A DNA stretch of 64,000 nucleotides from NCBI RefSeq assembly GCF_034424215.1, contig NZ_CP139960.1, positions 868,001-932,000 on the forward strand, read 5' to 3'. A program made the position numbers and the translations under genes. Source of the stretch: Niabella yanshanensis. GTDB taxonomy: Bacteria > Bacteroidota > Bacteroidia > Chitinophagales > Chitinophagaceae. Shown piece after piece: positions 18,614 to 27,958 of the stretch. Under the pieces are notes generated by a model. That model made no database searches. It was not told where the DNA came from and worked only from the letters and a program-made list of their open reading frames with translations. Position 1 is the first letter of the stretch. Each line of letters begins with the position of its first letter.

Positions 18614-20998
18614 CTAAGCAATTGAACTACCTGTATTTTCGAACGGCAGGAAAAAAGAAAAAACAGAGCCCTCTCCTTTTTTACTCTCCAGCGTAAAATG
18701 TCCTCCATGGCGATGGATAATTTGCGCAGAGATATATAAACCAAGTCCCATGCCTGGCGCCAGATGGGTATGCCCGTCTGTTGTGCGAAAGAAACGTTCA
18801 AATACTTTTTGCTGATCTTGCTCTGCAATGCCCTCTCCCTGATCTTTTACGCTGACCCTGATGCCATTGGCCTGAGTGGCGGAACCAATAGTTATTAATG
18901 TGTCGGGCGACGAATATTTAATAGCATTAGATAACAGATTGGTTATTACCTGACCAATCCTTTCCCGATCCACTTTTATCAGCGGAAGGGGCTCCGGGTG
19001 TAATACAAAATAGCTGGAAGTTGTGGGCTGTATTTCTTCAATGCGCTCGTGCAGTAATTCGTTGATATCTGTATCTTCAGTATGTAGCTGCAACTTTCCT
19101 TCCTGCACTCTTGTGAGATCCAGTAATTGATTGATGAGACTGATCAACCGGTCCACCTGTCCGTTTAACCGTGCAAGTAAATTGGCGTTCTTATGATCTC
19201 CGGCCCGCTCCAGATTGGCCTGAACCAGCTGACCATATGCCTTGATGCTGGTTACAGGTGTTTTAAGCTCATGGCTGGCAATACCTATAAAATCGTCTTT
19301 TTGTTTCAGGAGCTGTTTTAATTGACGTTCACTCACCTTCAGCTCTTCTGTCGTTTTCTTGAGCTCATTAATATCTGTAATAACGGAAATAAAGCCCAGC
19401 ACAACCCCTTTATCGTCTAAAAAGGGAATGGAACTAACCCGCGCCCAGATGGGATCAGCATCATCACCGAGATACTGCATTTCAAGAAAAGGCAGAATGG
19501 GGTCGCCTTTTAAAGCCCTGGTCCCCGGGTAATCATAGGGTTTTATCCTGCTCCCATCAGGTTGAAAAGCCAGCCACCGGTCAACATTTTTTTTATCCCG
19601 GGAGGGCATCATTCCGGTGGGTAAAAAGCGCCGCATCTCATCGTTCAACAAAACAGCCTCTCCCCTGGTATCGAAAAAACCCAGGCCGACGGGTGAAGCT
19701 TTAAATATGCTGGCCAGCAGCGATTCGCTTTGCTTTAACTGATCTTTAGCCTTTTGGGCTATCTGATCTTTTAGTTCCAACACCTGCCGCTCCCGATTCC
19801 TGCGTTCGGTAATATCCTGGCCAATCATCAGTACCTGGGAGACATTGCCGAAGGCATCTCTTTTAAATACTTTCCCCCTTACAGACAACAATACCCATTC
19901 GCCATTACTTTTTCGCAGCCTGTATTCTACTTTATTCTCTTCCTCGTCGGTAAGCGAAATGAAACGTTGATAATATTTCTCCAGAGCCGGCAAATCTTCG
20001 GGGTGAAATAAACGCCTACGTTCTGTATAAGAAATAGCAACCCTTTCGTCATCAAACCCCAGGGTAACCAATGCATCACGATTTGCATATATAATATCCC
20101 TCGAAGGTAAAGCTACCACCGACATCATATCGGGCATCACATCTGTAACGGCTTGTATTAAACGGGCTTGCTCCTGTAGTGCCTGTTCCGATTGTTTCCG
20201 TTCTGTAATATTATCACACGAAAACATCACGCCATCGTCAAGCTTTACAATTTTATAATACAACCACCAATCATATCCTTCCGCAGCATAATGAAGTTCG
20301 GTTTGCTGCATTGCTCCTGTTTCAGATGCTTTTACCATCAGCCCGAATAAGCCACTGATTCGAGCGTAAGGAAAAGATGCCAACAGGCTTTTGCCAGCCT
20401 TATCAATGCCCATCCGGATAGCTGCATCATTAAGCCATTCGTATATAAAATCGATGATAATTCCTTCCCTATCCCTAACTGCAACCAACTTAGCCAGCGC
20501 TATAGCCGAAACGTTGATCACTGCCTCCAGGCGCCTTTTTGCAGCCAGGGTTTCTAAATGATCCTTTTTTTGCGCCGTAATATCCCTGGTTGTCATAGTT
20601 ACCCCATCCCCCTGTCTGACCAACGCCTGGTAAAACCACTGATCTTTGAATTGTTCATGGTAGTAAAACTGTTCCTGCTCACTGGGTATGCCGGTTTCTA
20701 CCACCTTAACCATACGCTCAAAAATACCTGACAACATTACACCCGGATTGTGCTGCAGAAGGCTTTTGCCTATTACATCGCCATTCTGCTCAAGCCCTTT
20801 TTTATTCTGTACTTTCCATATAAAATCAATGATACCGCCCGATTGATCCCTCACCGCATCAAATGCCTGGATGATGTCAAGAGAGGAGTCTAATACAGAA
20901 AGGAGCAAAGCTTCGCCTCCCTGCCCGTGCTCACGGACGCTTACTTCATCAGATTTTTTATCCGAATAGTTCATTTGCTGAGGATCACCAGGGTTCAT
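18614..20998 (-). CDS. Multi-PAS sensor histidine kinase, no membrane segment
   Basis: 794 aa. Four PAS-like repeats (~30-145, ~150-270, ~280-400 with MPDMMSVVALPSRDIIYANRDAL, ~425-550 with IFKASPVGLGFFDTRG), a coiled linker, HisKA with SHELKTP (phospho-His near 575), and HATPase_c with N (LLSNAIKYSS), G1 (VKDQGEGI) and G2 (GMGLGLYIS) boxes. No transmembrane helices are seen, so it senses a cytoplasmic cue. No response regulator is adjacent; stand-alone receivers occur at 30.3-31.1 kb. The N-terminus could begin at residue 9. Confidence 0.92.
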   Translation of the reverse strand: MNPGDPQQMNYSDKKSDEVSVREHGQGGEALLLSVLDSSLDIIQAFDAVRDQSGGIIDFIWKVQNKKGLEQNGDVIGKSLLQHNPGVMLSGIFERMVKVVETGIPSEQEQFYYHEQFKDQWFYQALVRQGDGVTMTTRDITAQKKDHLETLAAKRRLEAVINVSAIALAKLVAVRDREGIIIDFIYEWLNDAAIRMGIDKAGKSLLASFPYARISGLFGLMVKASETGAMQQTELHYAAEGYDWWLYYKIVKLDDGVMFSCDNITERKQSEQALQEQARLIQAVTDVMPDMMSVVALPSRDIIYANRDALVTLGFDDERVAISYTERRRLFHPEDLPALEKYYQRFISLTDEEENKVEYRLRKSNGEWVLLSVRGKVFKRDAFGNVSQVLMIGQDITERRNRERQVLELKDQIAQKAKDQLKQSESLLASIFKASPVGLGFFDTRGEAVLLNDEMRRFLPTGMMPSRDKKNVDRWLAFQPDGSRIKPYDYPGTRALKGDPILPFLEMQYLGDDADPIWARVSSIPFLDDKGVVLGFISVITDINELKKTTEELKVSERQLKQLLKQKDDFIGIASHELKTPVTSIKAYGQLVQANLERAGDHKNANLLARLNGQVDRLISLINQLLDLTRVQEGKLQLHTEDTDINELLHERIEEIQPTTSSYFVLHPEPLPLIKVDRERIGQVITNLLSNAIKYSSPDTLITIGSATQANGIRVSVKDQGEGIAEQDQQKVFERFFRTTDGHTHLAPGMGLGLYISAQIIHRHGGHFTLESKKGEGSVFSFFLPFENTGSSIA

Positions 20999-21201
20999 AA
21001 CTGTTAAAACGGAATAAGGTGCCGCTAATTTAGTAAACTCTGCTGAACCCTAAATACGTTACCTTAAAAAAACAATTCAACCCGCATCTTTAAAAATCAC
21101 CTTCTCCCATTTTATACATGTAATAACCTCTCATGCTGGAAACTTTTTTGTATTTTTCAAAACTTCAGTACTGCTCCATATACTGGCCATAAATATAAAT
21201 A

Positions 21202-22017
21202 ATGAGTTACCCCATTGAGATCAAGGACAAAGCAAAGAATACAAAGGGTATTAAGATAGAAGCCTTCAGAAAAAATGTAAGAACAACGGCGCCACACAAA
21301 CACCATAGCTATATCGAACTGGTTTATTTATCCGCCGGTTCGGGCAGGCATACAATTGATGCAGACACTTTTATTATCATACCACCGGTTTTACATATCA
21401 TTCAACAGGACCAACTGCATTTCTGGAATATAGATTCCGATCCGGCAGGCTATGTATTGATACTAAAAAAAACATTTGTCGACCAGTATTTTGATTATGA
21501 GCTTAACTATTTGCTATCCAGGGTCAGCACTTGCAGCGCTCTGAATATAGATCCCGAAAAAGCACCGGCTATAGAGTCGTTATTTGAACTGTTAGTGCAG
21601 GAAAATAAAGGAATTGAAAAACAAAACGCTGTTTTGATACACCTTATGAAAGCCTTACTTACAAAATTGTTGCAACAGCTACCCACTTCAGTAACAAAAT
21701 CACCGGGAAATTTATACTTTTCATTTTGCGAACAGCTCTCTGCTTCAAAAAGCCTGATCAATAATGTTGCCTATTATGCCCGTCAGCTGCATACTTCGCC
21801 GCAAAACTTAAATGCCGCGTGTAAAAGACAAGCGGGCAAACCTGCTTCTGTAATCATATCAGCTCATATTGTATCTGAGGCATCCAGACTCCTGCTATAC
21901 ACCCAACAGTCCGTTTCAGAAATTGCCTACCGGTTGGGGTTTAAAGATAACTCCCATTTTACCAAATACTTCAAAAAGCATACAGGCTCTACGCCATCGC
22001 AGCTCAGACTTCCCTGA
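21202..22017 (+). CDS. AraC-family transcriptional regulator
   Basis: 271 aa. N-terminal cupin (HKHHSYIELVYLSAGSGRHTID, the His-rich pattern of AraC sensor domains) and C-terminal double helix-turn-helix (SLINNVAYYARQLHTSPQNLNAACKRQ; SVSEIAYRLGFKDNSHFTKYFKKHTGSTPSQLR). It lies 92 bases upstream of a TonB receptor gene on the same strand, the likely target. Confidence 0.9.
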   Translation: MSYPIEIKDKAKNTKGIKIEAFRKNVRTTAPHKHHSYIELVYLSAGSGRHTIDADTFIIIPPVLHIIQQDQLHFWNIDSDPAGYVLILKKTFVDQYFDYELNYLLSRVSTCSALNIDPEKAPAIESLFELLVQENKGIEKQNAVLIHLMKALLTKLLQQLPTSVTKSPGNLYFSFCEQLSASKSLINNVAYYARQLHTSPQNLNAACKRQAGKPASVIISAHIVSEASRLLLYTQQSVSEIAYRLGFKDNSHFTKYFKKHTGSTPSQLRLP

Positions 22018-22074
22018 AGCAGGGATGTTATACCAATGTATTTTCAAATAGACCATTTTTTGATGTCCTGATTC

Positions 22075-22103
22075 TTAAATTTTGCTGGTACAGCGAAATT
22101 TAA
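22075..22103 (+). promoter_or_regulatory. Inverted repeat just before the TonB receptor start
   Basis: TTAAATTT-T-GCTG, loop GTA, CAGC-G-AAATTTAA: twelve pairs broken by one T/G mismatch (a wobble pair in RNA). It ends six bases before the ATG at 22110, so a hairpin here would cover the ribosome-loading region, or the DNA could bind a dimeric regulator. Confidence 0.45.
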
Positions 22104-22109
22104 AACATA

Positions 22110-24563
22110 ATGACACGGGTTACTCTTCTTTTTTCAGCATTCCTTGCACCGTTATTTTGCCTGGCTCAAACCATTACTATCAAAGGCATCCTTCTTGACA
22201 GCTCCGACCAACAACCCATACGCAGCGTTACAATACATATTGTCGAAAAATCATCAGTTATTGTCGCAGGCGGCACAACTGACCAGCGCGGCACTTTTTC
22301 TATAAGTTTAACGGATAGACGGCCCGAAAAAATAAAATTCAGTCATGCTTCTTACAAGGATGTTGAAATAACATTCCCATCCCCCAACGGTTCAATAGCG
22401 AATATAGGGACCGTTCAACTGGTTCCACGGGTACAGTCGCTGGCTGCAATAATAGTGGACGGTCGTAAGGCCCCATCCTCATTTAAGATCGACCGGCAGG
22501 TATACCAGGCATCGCAGTTTGGCAATGCGGCCAACGGAACCGGAACAGATGTACTGAGAAATTTGCCTTCAGTATCCATTAATGCCCAGGGCGAAATTGC
22601 ATTCAGAGGCTCGGGTAGCTTTCTACTCTTATTAAACGGCAAACCAACTCAGACCGACCCGGCCCTGGTGCTGGAACAATTGCCGGCTGGTTCCATTGAG
22701 CGGGTTGAAGTGATCACGAGTCCGGGTGCAGCCTACGACGCCGATGGAAAAAGTGGTGTTATCAATATCGTCACCAAAACCGGTGTAGAAGACGGATGGA
22801 TGGTACAAGCCAATATAATGGGTGGAACTCCGCCATTAAATGATTTTGATAACAAACGATACAATAATCCCCAACGCTATGGGGTAGACCTATCCACCAG
22901 CTATAACAAAAAGAAATGGAACTGGAACCTGGGACTTAATTACCTGCGCAATGATATAGCGGGTTATCGGGAAGGAGATGTATATACTATAAGAGATGGC
23001 ATAAAAACAAGCTTCCCCTCTTCAGGTGAGCGCAGTTTCCAACGTTATAATTATGGTGGAAGATTTTCTGTGAATTTTAAACCGGACACCCGTAATAACT
23101 TCACTGCAGGTTTTTATACCGGAAAAAAGTTCCAGAGCCGGGTGGCTGATCTTATCTACCACAATACCCGGCAAGATCTGAATACCGGCGATTGGTCGTC
23201 TCATACCTATTATAATGAGAATACACAAAACAAGGAAGGCATTTTTACTTTAGCAAACCTGGACTACAGCCACGATTTTAGTGAAGGATCGAGGCTGAGC
23301 TTTTCAGGGTTACTTGAGCGGGCGGATCTTTCGGGAACCACTTATAACCTGAATGTTCAATATCCATACATTAAGGACACCATCCAGTATACCGTCAATC
23401 CCAATACCAACCCGCTTAATGCTTACCGGGCCAAACTTGACTATCAGAAAAAAATAGGGAGCGGAAACCTTCAAACAGGCTACCAGTTCCGGTACGATCA
23501 CCAGCAGGGCAATTTTCTCTACCAAACCCGGATCAACGGAAGCAAACAGTTTGAAACAGATCCCCATTTCAGCAGTTCGGTTCGGGTAGAGAACCGTATT
23601 CATGCGGGTTACATTCAATACAACGGTTCGTCAAAAGCATTCAACTATGCCGCAGGATTAAGACTGGAACATTCGGAAAGGGATTTGTTACTATCCAATA
23701 CAGGTCATCAAAACCAATTGCAGCTCACCAACCTGTTTCCCTCTCTTCTGATAAGATACACTCTTTCAGAACATAGCGTTTTGAAGGCAGGCTATAATAA
23801 AAGGGTTAAACGTACTAATAACTTTGAACTGAACCCGGTACCCGAAAGGGAACACTCCGAAACCCTGGAGCAGGGTGATCCAAACCTGTTACCGGAGTTT
23901 ACCGGCACTTATGAAGCGGGTATTGAATACAGTTTTGGAAAGAATACATTATTTGCAACCTTTTATCATCAAAGCATTGACAATCCCATTCAAAGAGTGA
24001 ATAGTGTATTTGCAGATACGATACTCAACCGGATATTTACCAATGCCGGCCGCGCTTTACAAACCGGCCTGGAAGCTAATCTGAACATTGCGCTAAGTAA
24101 AATGTGGCAATTGGTGTTGGGTGGTAATTTGTACGACTACCAGATTAAAGGAAAAATTTTCAACGGGACGTTACCGGTGCAAAACCGCAGCCTGGTATAC
24201 AGTATCAACAGTACCCAGTCATTTAACCTGTCTCAAAACTGGTTGCTCCAATTCAGCTTGAATTATATTTCCCGGCGGGCTACCGCCCAGGGTGAAGACG
24301 GCGCCTTCATCACCCCCCATTTCACTGTCAAAAAAACAACTGCAAATAAGCGATGGTACTTCCAGTTGCAGTGGCTGAATATGGATGGGGGTTTAAATAT
24401 TTCCAACCGGCAGCGCATCACCACCCGGGGTAATGATTTTTACACCACAACCCATTATATCTATGAGCCCGACCAACTACAACTTTCGGTAGGATTTAAT
24501 TTATCGCGCAAAAACCGGAAAATAGTACTTCCCCAAAGTGAGATGGGAGAAAAAGAATTTTAA
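22110..24563 (+). CDS. TonB-dependent outer-membrane receptor
   Basis: 817 aa. Signal peptide ~1-19, carboxypeptidase-regulatory-like domain (~20-110), plug (~130-225 with LLLNGKPTQTDPALVLEQLPAGSIERVEVITSPGAAYDADGKSGVINIVTK) and a large barrel of the outer-membrane beta-barrel family 3 type. No SusD partner, so it is not a SusC-type importer. The substrate is unknown; the adjacent AraC protein may induce it. The C-terminus ends with a charged tail (EMGEKEF) rather than a terminal aromatic residue at the very end. Confidence 0.9.
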   Translation: MTRVTLLFSAFLAPLFCLAQTITIKGILLDSSDQQPIRSVTIHIVEKSSVIVAGGTTDQRGTFSISLTDRRPEKIKFSHASYKDVEITFPSPNGSIANIGTVQLVPRVQSLAAIIVDGRKAPSSFKIDRQVYQASQFGNAANGTGTDVLRNLPSVSINAQGEIAFRGSGSFLLLLNGKPTQTDPALVLEQLPAGSIERVEVITSPGAAYDADGKSGVINIVTKTGVEDGWMVQANIMGGTPPLNDFDNKRYNNPQRYGVDLSTSYNKKKWNWNLGLNYLRNDIAGYREGDVYTIRDGIKTSFPSSGERSFQRYNYGGRFSVNFKPDTRNNFTAGFYTGKKFQSRVADLIYHNTRQDLNTGDWSSHTYYNENTQNKEGIFTLANLDYSHDFSEGSRLSFSGLLERADLSGTTYNLNVQYPYIKDTIQYTVNPNTNPLNAYRAKLDYQKKIGSGNLQTGYQFRYDHQQGNFLYQTRINGSKQFETDPHFSSSVRVENRIHAGYIQYNGSSKAFNYAAGLRLEHSERDLLLSNTGHQNQLQLTNLFPSLLIRYTLSEHSVLKAGYNKRVKRTNNFELNPVPEREHSETLEQGDPNLLPEFTGTYEAGIEYSFGKNTLFATFYHQSIDNPIQRVNSVFADTILNRIFTNAGRALQTGLEANLNIALSKMWQLVLGGNLYDYQIKGKIFNGTLPVQNRSLVYSINSTQSFNLSQNWLLQFSLNYISRRATAQGEDGAFITPHFTVKKTTANKRWYFQLQWLNMDGGLNISNRQRITTRGNDFYTTTHYIYEPDQLQLSVGFNLSRKNRKIVLPQSEMGEKEF

Positions 24564-24598
24564 CCTTCTGCAGATTCAGGCAAACTTTTCAAAATAAA

Positions 24599-24630
24599 TT
24601 TGAGTAGTCAAATAACTACATATATATTTG
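24599..24630 (+). promoter_or_regulatory. Promoter TTTG-N20-TATATTTG of the ArsR operon
   Basis: Both Bacteroidota elements match exactly: TTTG at 24599-24602 and TATATTTG at 24623-24630, separated by 20 bases. The ATG of the ArsR gene is 18 bases past the -7 element, so the leader is very short. This is the clearest promoter in the window. Confidence 0.75.
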
Positions 24631-24645
24631 TAGTCAAATAGCTAC
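24604..24645. promoter_or_regulatory. Two copies of a 16-bp ArsR operator
   Basis: GTAGTCAAATARCTAC occurs at 24604-24619 and 24630-24645, each with GTAG/CTAC ends forming a dyad, repeat distance 26 bases. One copy fills the spacer between -33 and -7, the other starts at the last base of the -7 element and runs almost to the ATG. That is the arrangement expected for autorepression by the ArsR protein encoded directly downstream (inference). Confidence 0.65.
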
Positions 24646-24648
24646 ACA

Positions 24649-24981
24649 ATGAATCTGAGAAGAGATGTATTTCAAGCCATTGCCGATCCTACCCGAAGGG
24701 CCATATTATTATTATTAACAGCCGCTCCGTCGCTTACAGCCGGTGCAATTGCAGCCAACTTTGATACAGCAAGACCGACAGTATCTAAACATTTACAAAT
24801 ACTTACTGAGTGCGAACTCCTGCAGTCGCAACCGAACGGCCGTGAGATGTATTATCAACTAAATCCGAAAAAAATGAAAGAGATTGATGACTTCATTGAA
24901 CCTTTCCGGCAAATGTGGGACGACCGTTTCAATAAGCTGGAAGCCATTATGAAGCAACGCGGAAAGAAAAAACACGATTAA
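24649..24981 (+). CDS. ArsR-family winged-helix repressor
   Basis: 110 aa. Single winged helix: [18 protein letters not shown] at the N-terminus and [31 protein letters not shown] as recognition helix plus wing. No Cys metal site, so it belongs to the SdpR/non-metal branch that usually precedes an SRPBCC (AHSA1) gene, as here. First gene of a four-gene operon; probably autorepressing through the doubled operator overlapping its promoter. Confidence 0.93.
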   Translation: MNLRRDVFQAIADPTRRAILLLLTAAPSLTAGAIAANFDTARPTVSKHLQILTECELLQSQPNGREMYYQLNPKKMKEIDDFIEPFRQMWDDRFNKLEAIMKQRGKKKHD

Positions 24982-25010
24982 ACAAGCACCCTTAAAATAA
25001 ACCATTACCG

Positions 25011-25472
25011 ATGGAAAGAAAGACAAAAATACATGCCGAAAATGGCAGGCAGGAATTAACCATAACCCGGGAATTCGATCTGCCGGTTGAATTACTATTT
25101 GAGGCGCATACGGATGCCCGAATTATAGAACAATGGATGGGTAACAAGGTCTTAAAATTTGAAGCGAAGCCACATGGAGGGTATCAGTTTGAGACAACTG
25201 ATCCGCAAGGCAATGTGTTGTTTAAAGCTAATGGTGTTATACATACGTTGATACCCGATCGAAAGATGATACGCACTTTTGAAATGGAAAACGCTCCTTT
25301 TGATGTTCAGTTGGAATACCTGGAATTTGAAGCATTAACGGATGATACCAGTAAACTGACCATGCAGGTACTATACCGCTCGGTGGAGCTTCGCGATCAG
25401 CAATTAAAAATGCCTTTTGAATACGGTATCAATATGGCCCACGACCGCCTGGAAGCGATTTTAAAAAAATAA
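25011..25472 (+). CDS. SRPBCC/AHSA1-domain protein
   Basis: 153 aa. Bet v1-like fold with the AHSA1 pattern: ITREFDLPVELLFEAHTDARIIEQWMG at the start, GGYQF and the C-terminal helix MAHDRLEAILKK. These proteins have a hydrophobic ligand cavity and in this gene order may bind a small lipophile sensed along with ArsR. Second gene of the operon, 29 bases after arsR. Confidence 0.9.
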   Translation: MERKTKIHAENGRQELTITREFDLPVELLFEAHTDARIIEQWMGNKVLKFEAKPHGGYQFETTDPQGNVLFKANGVIHTLIPDRKMIRTFEMENAPFDVQLEYLEFEALTDDTSKLTMQVLYRSVELRDQQLKMPFEYGINMAHDRLEAILKK

Positions 25473-25482
25473 AAAAAAGGTT

Positions 25483-25863
25483 ATGCCAAAAAGAAATAAG
25501 ATCATTTACTGGATTGCCACCATTTGGCTGGCATTAGGCATGTTGTCAACCGGTATCGTGCAGCTTATTCAGTTAGAGGAAGAGACAGAAATGATGAAGA
25601 GGTTGGGTTATCCCTCCTATTTATTGGGTGTTATTGGAATATGGAAGATACTAGGTGTAGTGGCTGTTCTGATACCCAAATTTCCTTTGCTGAAAGAGTG
25701 GGCCTACGCCGGGTTCTTCTTTGTAATGTCAGGAGCCGTACTATCACATTTTGCAATAGGCGATGGTGCAAAAGAGTTCTTTGGGCCGGTATTATTGTTG
25801 GTACTTATATTTATATCCTGGTATTTCAGGCCCGTTAACAGAAAGCTTGTTTCGTCCACTTAA
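25483..25863 (+). CDS. DoxX-like four-helix membrane protein
   Basis: 126 aa, four transmembrane helices. The pattern of MKRLGYPSYLLGVIGIWKILGVVAVLIPKFPLLKEWAYAG fits the DoxX-like family; the role is unclear, often linked to redox or small-molecule stress. Third gene of the ArsR operon, 10 bases after the SRPBCC gene. Confidence 0.88.
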   Translation: MPKRNKIIYWIATIWLALGMLSTGIVQLIQLEEETEMMKRLGYPSYLLGVIGIWKILGVVAVLIPKFPLLKEWAYAGFFFVMSGAVLSHFAIGDGAKEFFGPVLLLVLIFISWYFRPVNRKLVSST

Positions 25864-25874
25864 TAAACACCTAT

Positions 25875-26453
25875 ATGAATCCGAAAGTTGATTTCTTTTT
25901 TGATAAGGATGGGCCATGGCGGGCTGCATTTGAGCAGATGAGAGCACTTGCCCTGGATTGCGGGCTTACTGAAGAACTCAAATGGGGGCAGCCCTGCTAT
26001 TGCCTGGGCAAAGCCAATATTGTTTTGATACATGGTTTTAAAGAGTATTGTGCGCTCCTGTTCTTTAAAGGCGCTTTGTTGCAAGACCCGGAAGGTATAT
26101 TAATTCAGCAAACAGAAAATGTTCAGTCGGCGCGGCAATTACGATTTACCGGTTTAGAAGAAGTAAAACAAAAAGCAAAGGCGATCAAAGCTTATATTTA
26201 CGAAGCGATAGAAGTGGAAAAAGCAGGATTGAAAGTGCCTTTAAAAAAAACCGCCGCTTTCGAAGTTCCTGAAGAATTTAAAACAGCATTAGATAAACAA
26301 CCGGCATTGCAAAAAGCATTTGAAGCGTTGACTCCGGGCCGTCAAAGGGCCTACCTGTTTTATTTTGCTCAGGCGAAGCAGTCCAAAACCAGGGAGGCCC
26401 GGGTGAAGAAATATATACCCAAAATCATGGAAGGAATGGGATTGGATGATTAG
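25875..26453 (+). CDS. YdeI/OmpD-associated family protein (DUF1801-like)
   Basis: 192 aa. N-terminal DUF1801-type domain (LTEELKWGQPCYCLGKANIVLIHGFKEYCALLFFKGALL) and C-terminal YdeI-like helical part (FEALTPGRQRAYLFYFAQAKQSKTREARVKKY). Cytoplasmic, function unknown. Last gene of the ArsR operon, 11 bases after the DoxX-like gene. Confidence 0.88.
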   Translation: MNPKVDFFFDKDGPWRAAFEQMRALALDCGLTEELKWGQPCYCLGKANIVLIHGFKEYCALLFFKGALLQDPEGILIQQTENVQSARQLRFTGLEEVKQKAKAIKAYIYEAIEVEKAGLKVPLKKTAAFEVPEEFKTALDKQPALQKAFEALTPGRQRAYLFYFAQAKQSKTREARVKKYIPKIMEGMGLDD

Positions 26454-26822
26454 GGTTTGCGGGCCTACGGCACGCAGAACATCTATCAACATTTTGGGCT
26501 ACCAATAGATGGTTCCTACGGAACAAAACCATCCTGTTAAAATTCTCTTGGACGCCATTGTTCTTTTCAATAAAGGAAAGAATAGGATGAAAACTTATAA
26601 GACCCTATCAAAAAAGGCAGCAGATAAAAACGAAAAAAAAGCCAAAGGCATTATAGTAAGTAAAAGTCGATGATGATACCTACGGCATACGAAACATTTG
26701 TCAACATTATAGGCTATAAAGAAAAGCGAAACAATGCCGGAGGCATTACCTGTTTATAGATATATAGCATAAAAATCACGTGTTGCCGCATAGCGGCTAC
26801 CCGTTAATTTCAAAGTAAGGCT
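26454..26822. repeat. REP-like hairpin cluster beside an IS200/RAYT-type transposase
   Basis: No gene. Short imperfect palindromes recur: 26458-26476 (TGCG/CGCA around GCC-TAC-GGC), 26508-26533 (ATGGTT/AACCAT around GTTCC-TAC-GGAAC), 26733-26747 (AATGCC-GGA-GGCATT) and 26785-26797 (GCCGC-ATA-GCGGC). Two copies of a unit also align, at ~26464-26502 and ~26690-26719 (CCTACGGCA, then RTCAACATT and GGCTA). This is the layout of REP sequences next to a REP-associated tyrosine transposase, whose gene ends at 26823. Confidence 0.65.
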
Positions 26823-27290
26823 CTATTCGTCTTTGGGATCATGAAAAATAAATTGTTTATTATAGTCAATCTTATATTTTTTCAACATATCTGCATATTC
26901 GTCCCGAAACCTGGTATTGACATGATGTTGTTTCTGATTCATAATGTATTTAGCAACAGCATCAATTTGTGAACGGCTATTACTGAAGGTTCCATGCCCT
27001 TCCTGCCAGTAAAATTTATGTTTTATAAAATTTTTCTTATTGATAAATTCACTGCTATCGCCTTTTACCTGCCGCATTAAATCAGAAATAGATTGTACAC
27101 GATTTAATCTGATGAATAAATGAAGATGATCACTAGCAGCATTAATAGCAATAATTTTATGACCATTATTTTGAACAATGCCTGTAATGCATTTGTGCAA
27201 CTGATCTTCCCAGGCCTGTTCGATCGCAGCCCGCCGGTAACGAACCGCAAATATTATATGGATGTAAATCCGGGTGTAAGTGTTAGACAT
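26823..27290 (-). mobile_element. IS200-like / REP-associated tyrosine transposase (RAYT) gene
   Basis: 155 aa Y1-type HUH transposase: IYIHIIFAVRYRR at the start, the HUH motif HLHLF with His55 and His57, and the catalytic Tyr115 in AVAKYIMNQKQHH. FYWQEGHGTFS lies between. Length is normal for IS200/IS605 TnpA; the local REP-like palindromes and absence of TnpB favour a domesticated RAYT, which nicks and joins single-stranded hairpin DNA. Divergent from the DUF4256 gene. It appears intact. Confidence 0.85.
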
Positions 27291-27329
27291 AGGTTATTTT
27301 TGATCAACTTACTAAAATAATTATTCAGT

Positions 27330-27893
27330 ATGAACAATAAAAAAGAACTATCACCTTCTGTAAAAGACGAGCTTCTGGGAATATTGAAAACCCGGTTTGA
27401 AAAAAATAAAAACAGGCATAAGGCTATTGACTGGGATAAAGTACTGACCCGGCTTGAAGCGAACCCCACCAAACTATGGTCTTTAAATGAAATGGAAATT
27501 ACGGAAGGCGAACCAGATGTAGTTGGTTACGACAAAAAAACGGGGGAATATATCTTTTATGATTGCTCAGCCGAAAGTCCAAAAGGCCGCAGGAGCATTT
27601 GCTATGATGGCGATGCACTAGCCTCAAGAAAAGAGCATAAGCCCAAAGACAGTGCATTGGGCATGGCAGAAGATATGGGTATTGATATACTTACAGAAGT
27701 ACAATACAGGGAGCTACAACAATTGGGAGCCTTTGACCTGAAAACTTCCAGTTGGGTTCAAACGCCTGCTGCTATAAGAAAACTAGGCGGCGCTCTTTTC
27801 TGTGACCGGAGATATGATACTGTATTTCTCTACCACAATGGTGCAGAGTCTTATTATGGCGCAAGAGGATTCCGGGGTTATTTAAAAGTATAG
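27330..27893 (+). CDS. DUF4256 family protein
   Basis: 187 aa, no signal or membrane helix. Conserved DUF4256 features: LLGILKTRFEKNKNRHKAIDW, LWSLNEMEITEGEPDVVGYDKKTGEYIFYDCSAESPKGRRSICYD, and the C-terminal GGALFCDRRYDTVFLYHNGAESYYGARGFRG. Function unknown. It is followed by a hairpin shared with the convergent NmrA-like gene. Confidence 0.85.
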   Translation: MNNKKELSPSVKDELLGILKTRFEKNKNRHKAIDWDKVLTRLEANPTKLWSLNEMEITEGEPDVVGYDKKTGEYIFYDCSAESPKGRRSICYDGDALASRKEHKPKDSALGMAEDMGIDILTEVQYRELQQLGAFDLKTSSWVQTPAAIRKLGGALFCDRRYDTVFLYHNGAESYYGARGFRGYLKV

Positions 27894-27903
27894 TTACAAC
27901 AAT

Positions 27904-27929
27904 AAGCCCGGCGTTTTACAACCGGGCTT
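27904..27929. terminator. Hairpin between convergent genes
   Basis: Eight-bp perfect stem AAGCCCGG/CCGGGCTT with a 10-base loop, located 11 bases past the DUF4256 stop and 30 bases past the NmrA-like stop on the other strand. T-runs are short on both sides. Confidence 0.55.
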
Positions 27930-27958
27930 ACTTATCTTACAACTGAAACTCAGCTAAT

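Noticed and set aside
18460-18828. 122-codon minus-strand frame at the end of the PAS histidine kinase
   Set aside because: It overlaps the kinase's ATPase domain in another frame and reads as a shadow.
26454-26822. Possible CRISPR-like array
   Set aside because: The repeats differ in sequence and spacing and are self-complementary; no cas genes. REP-like elements explain them better.
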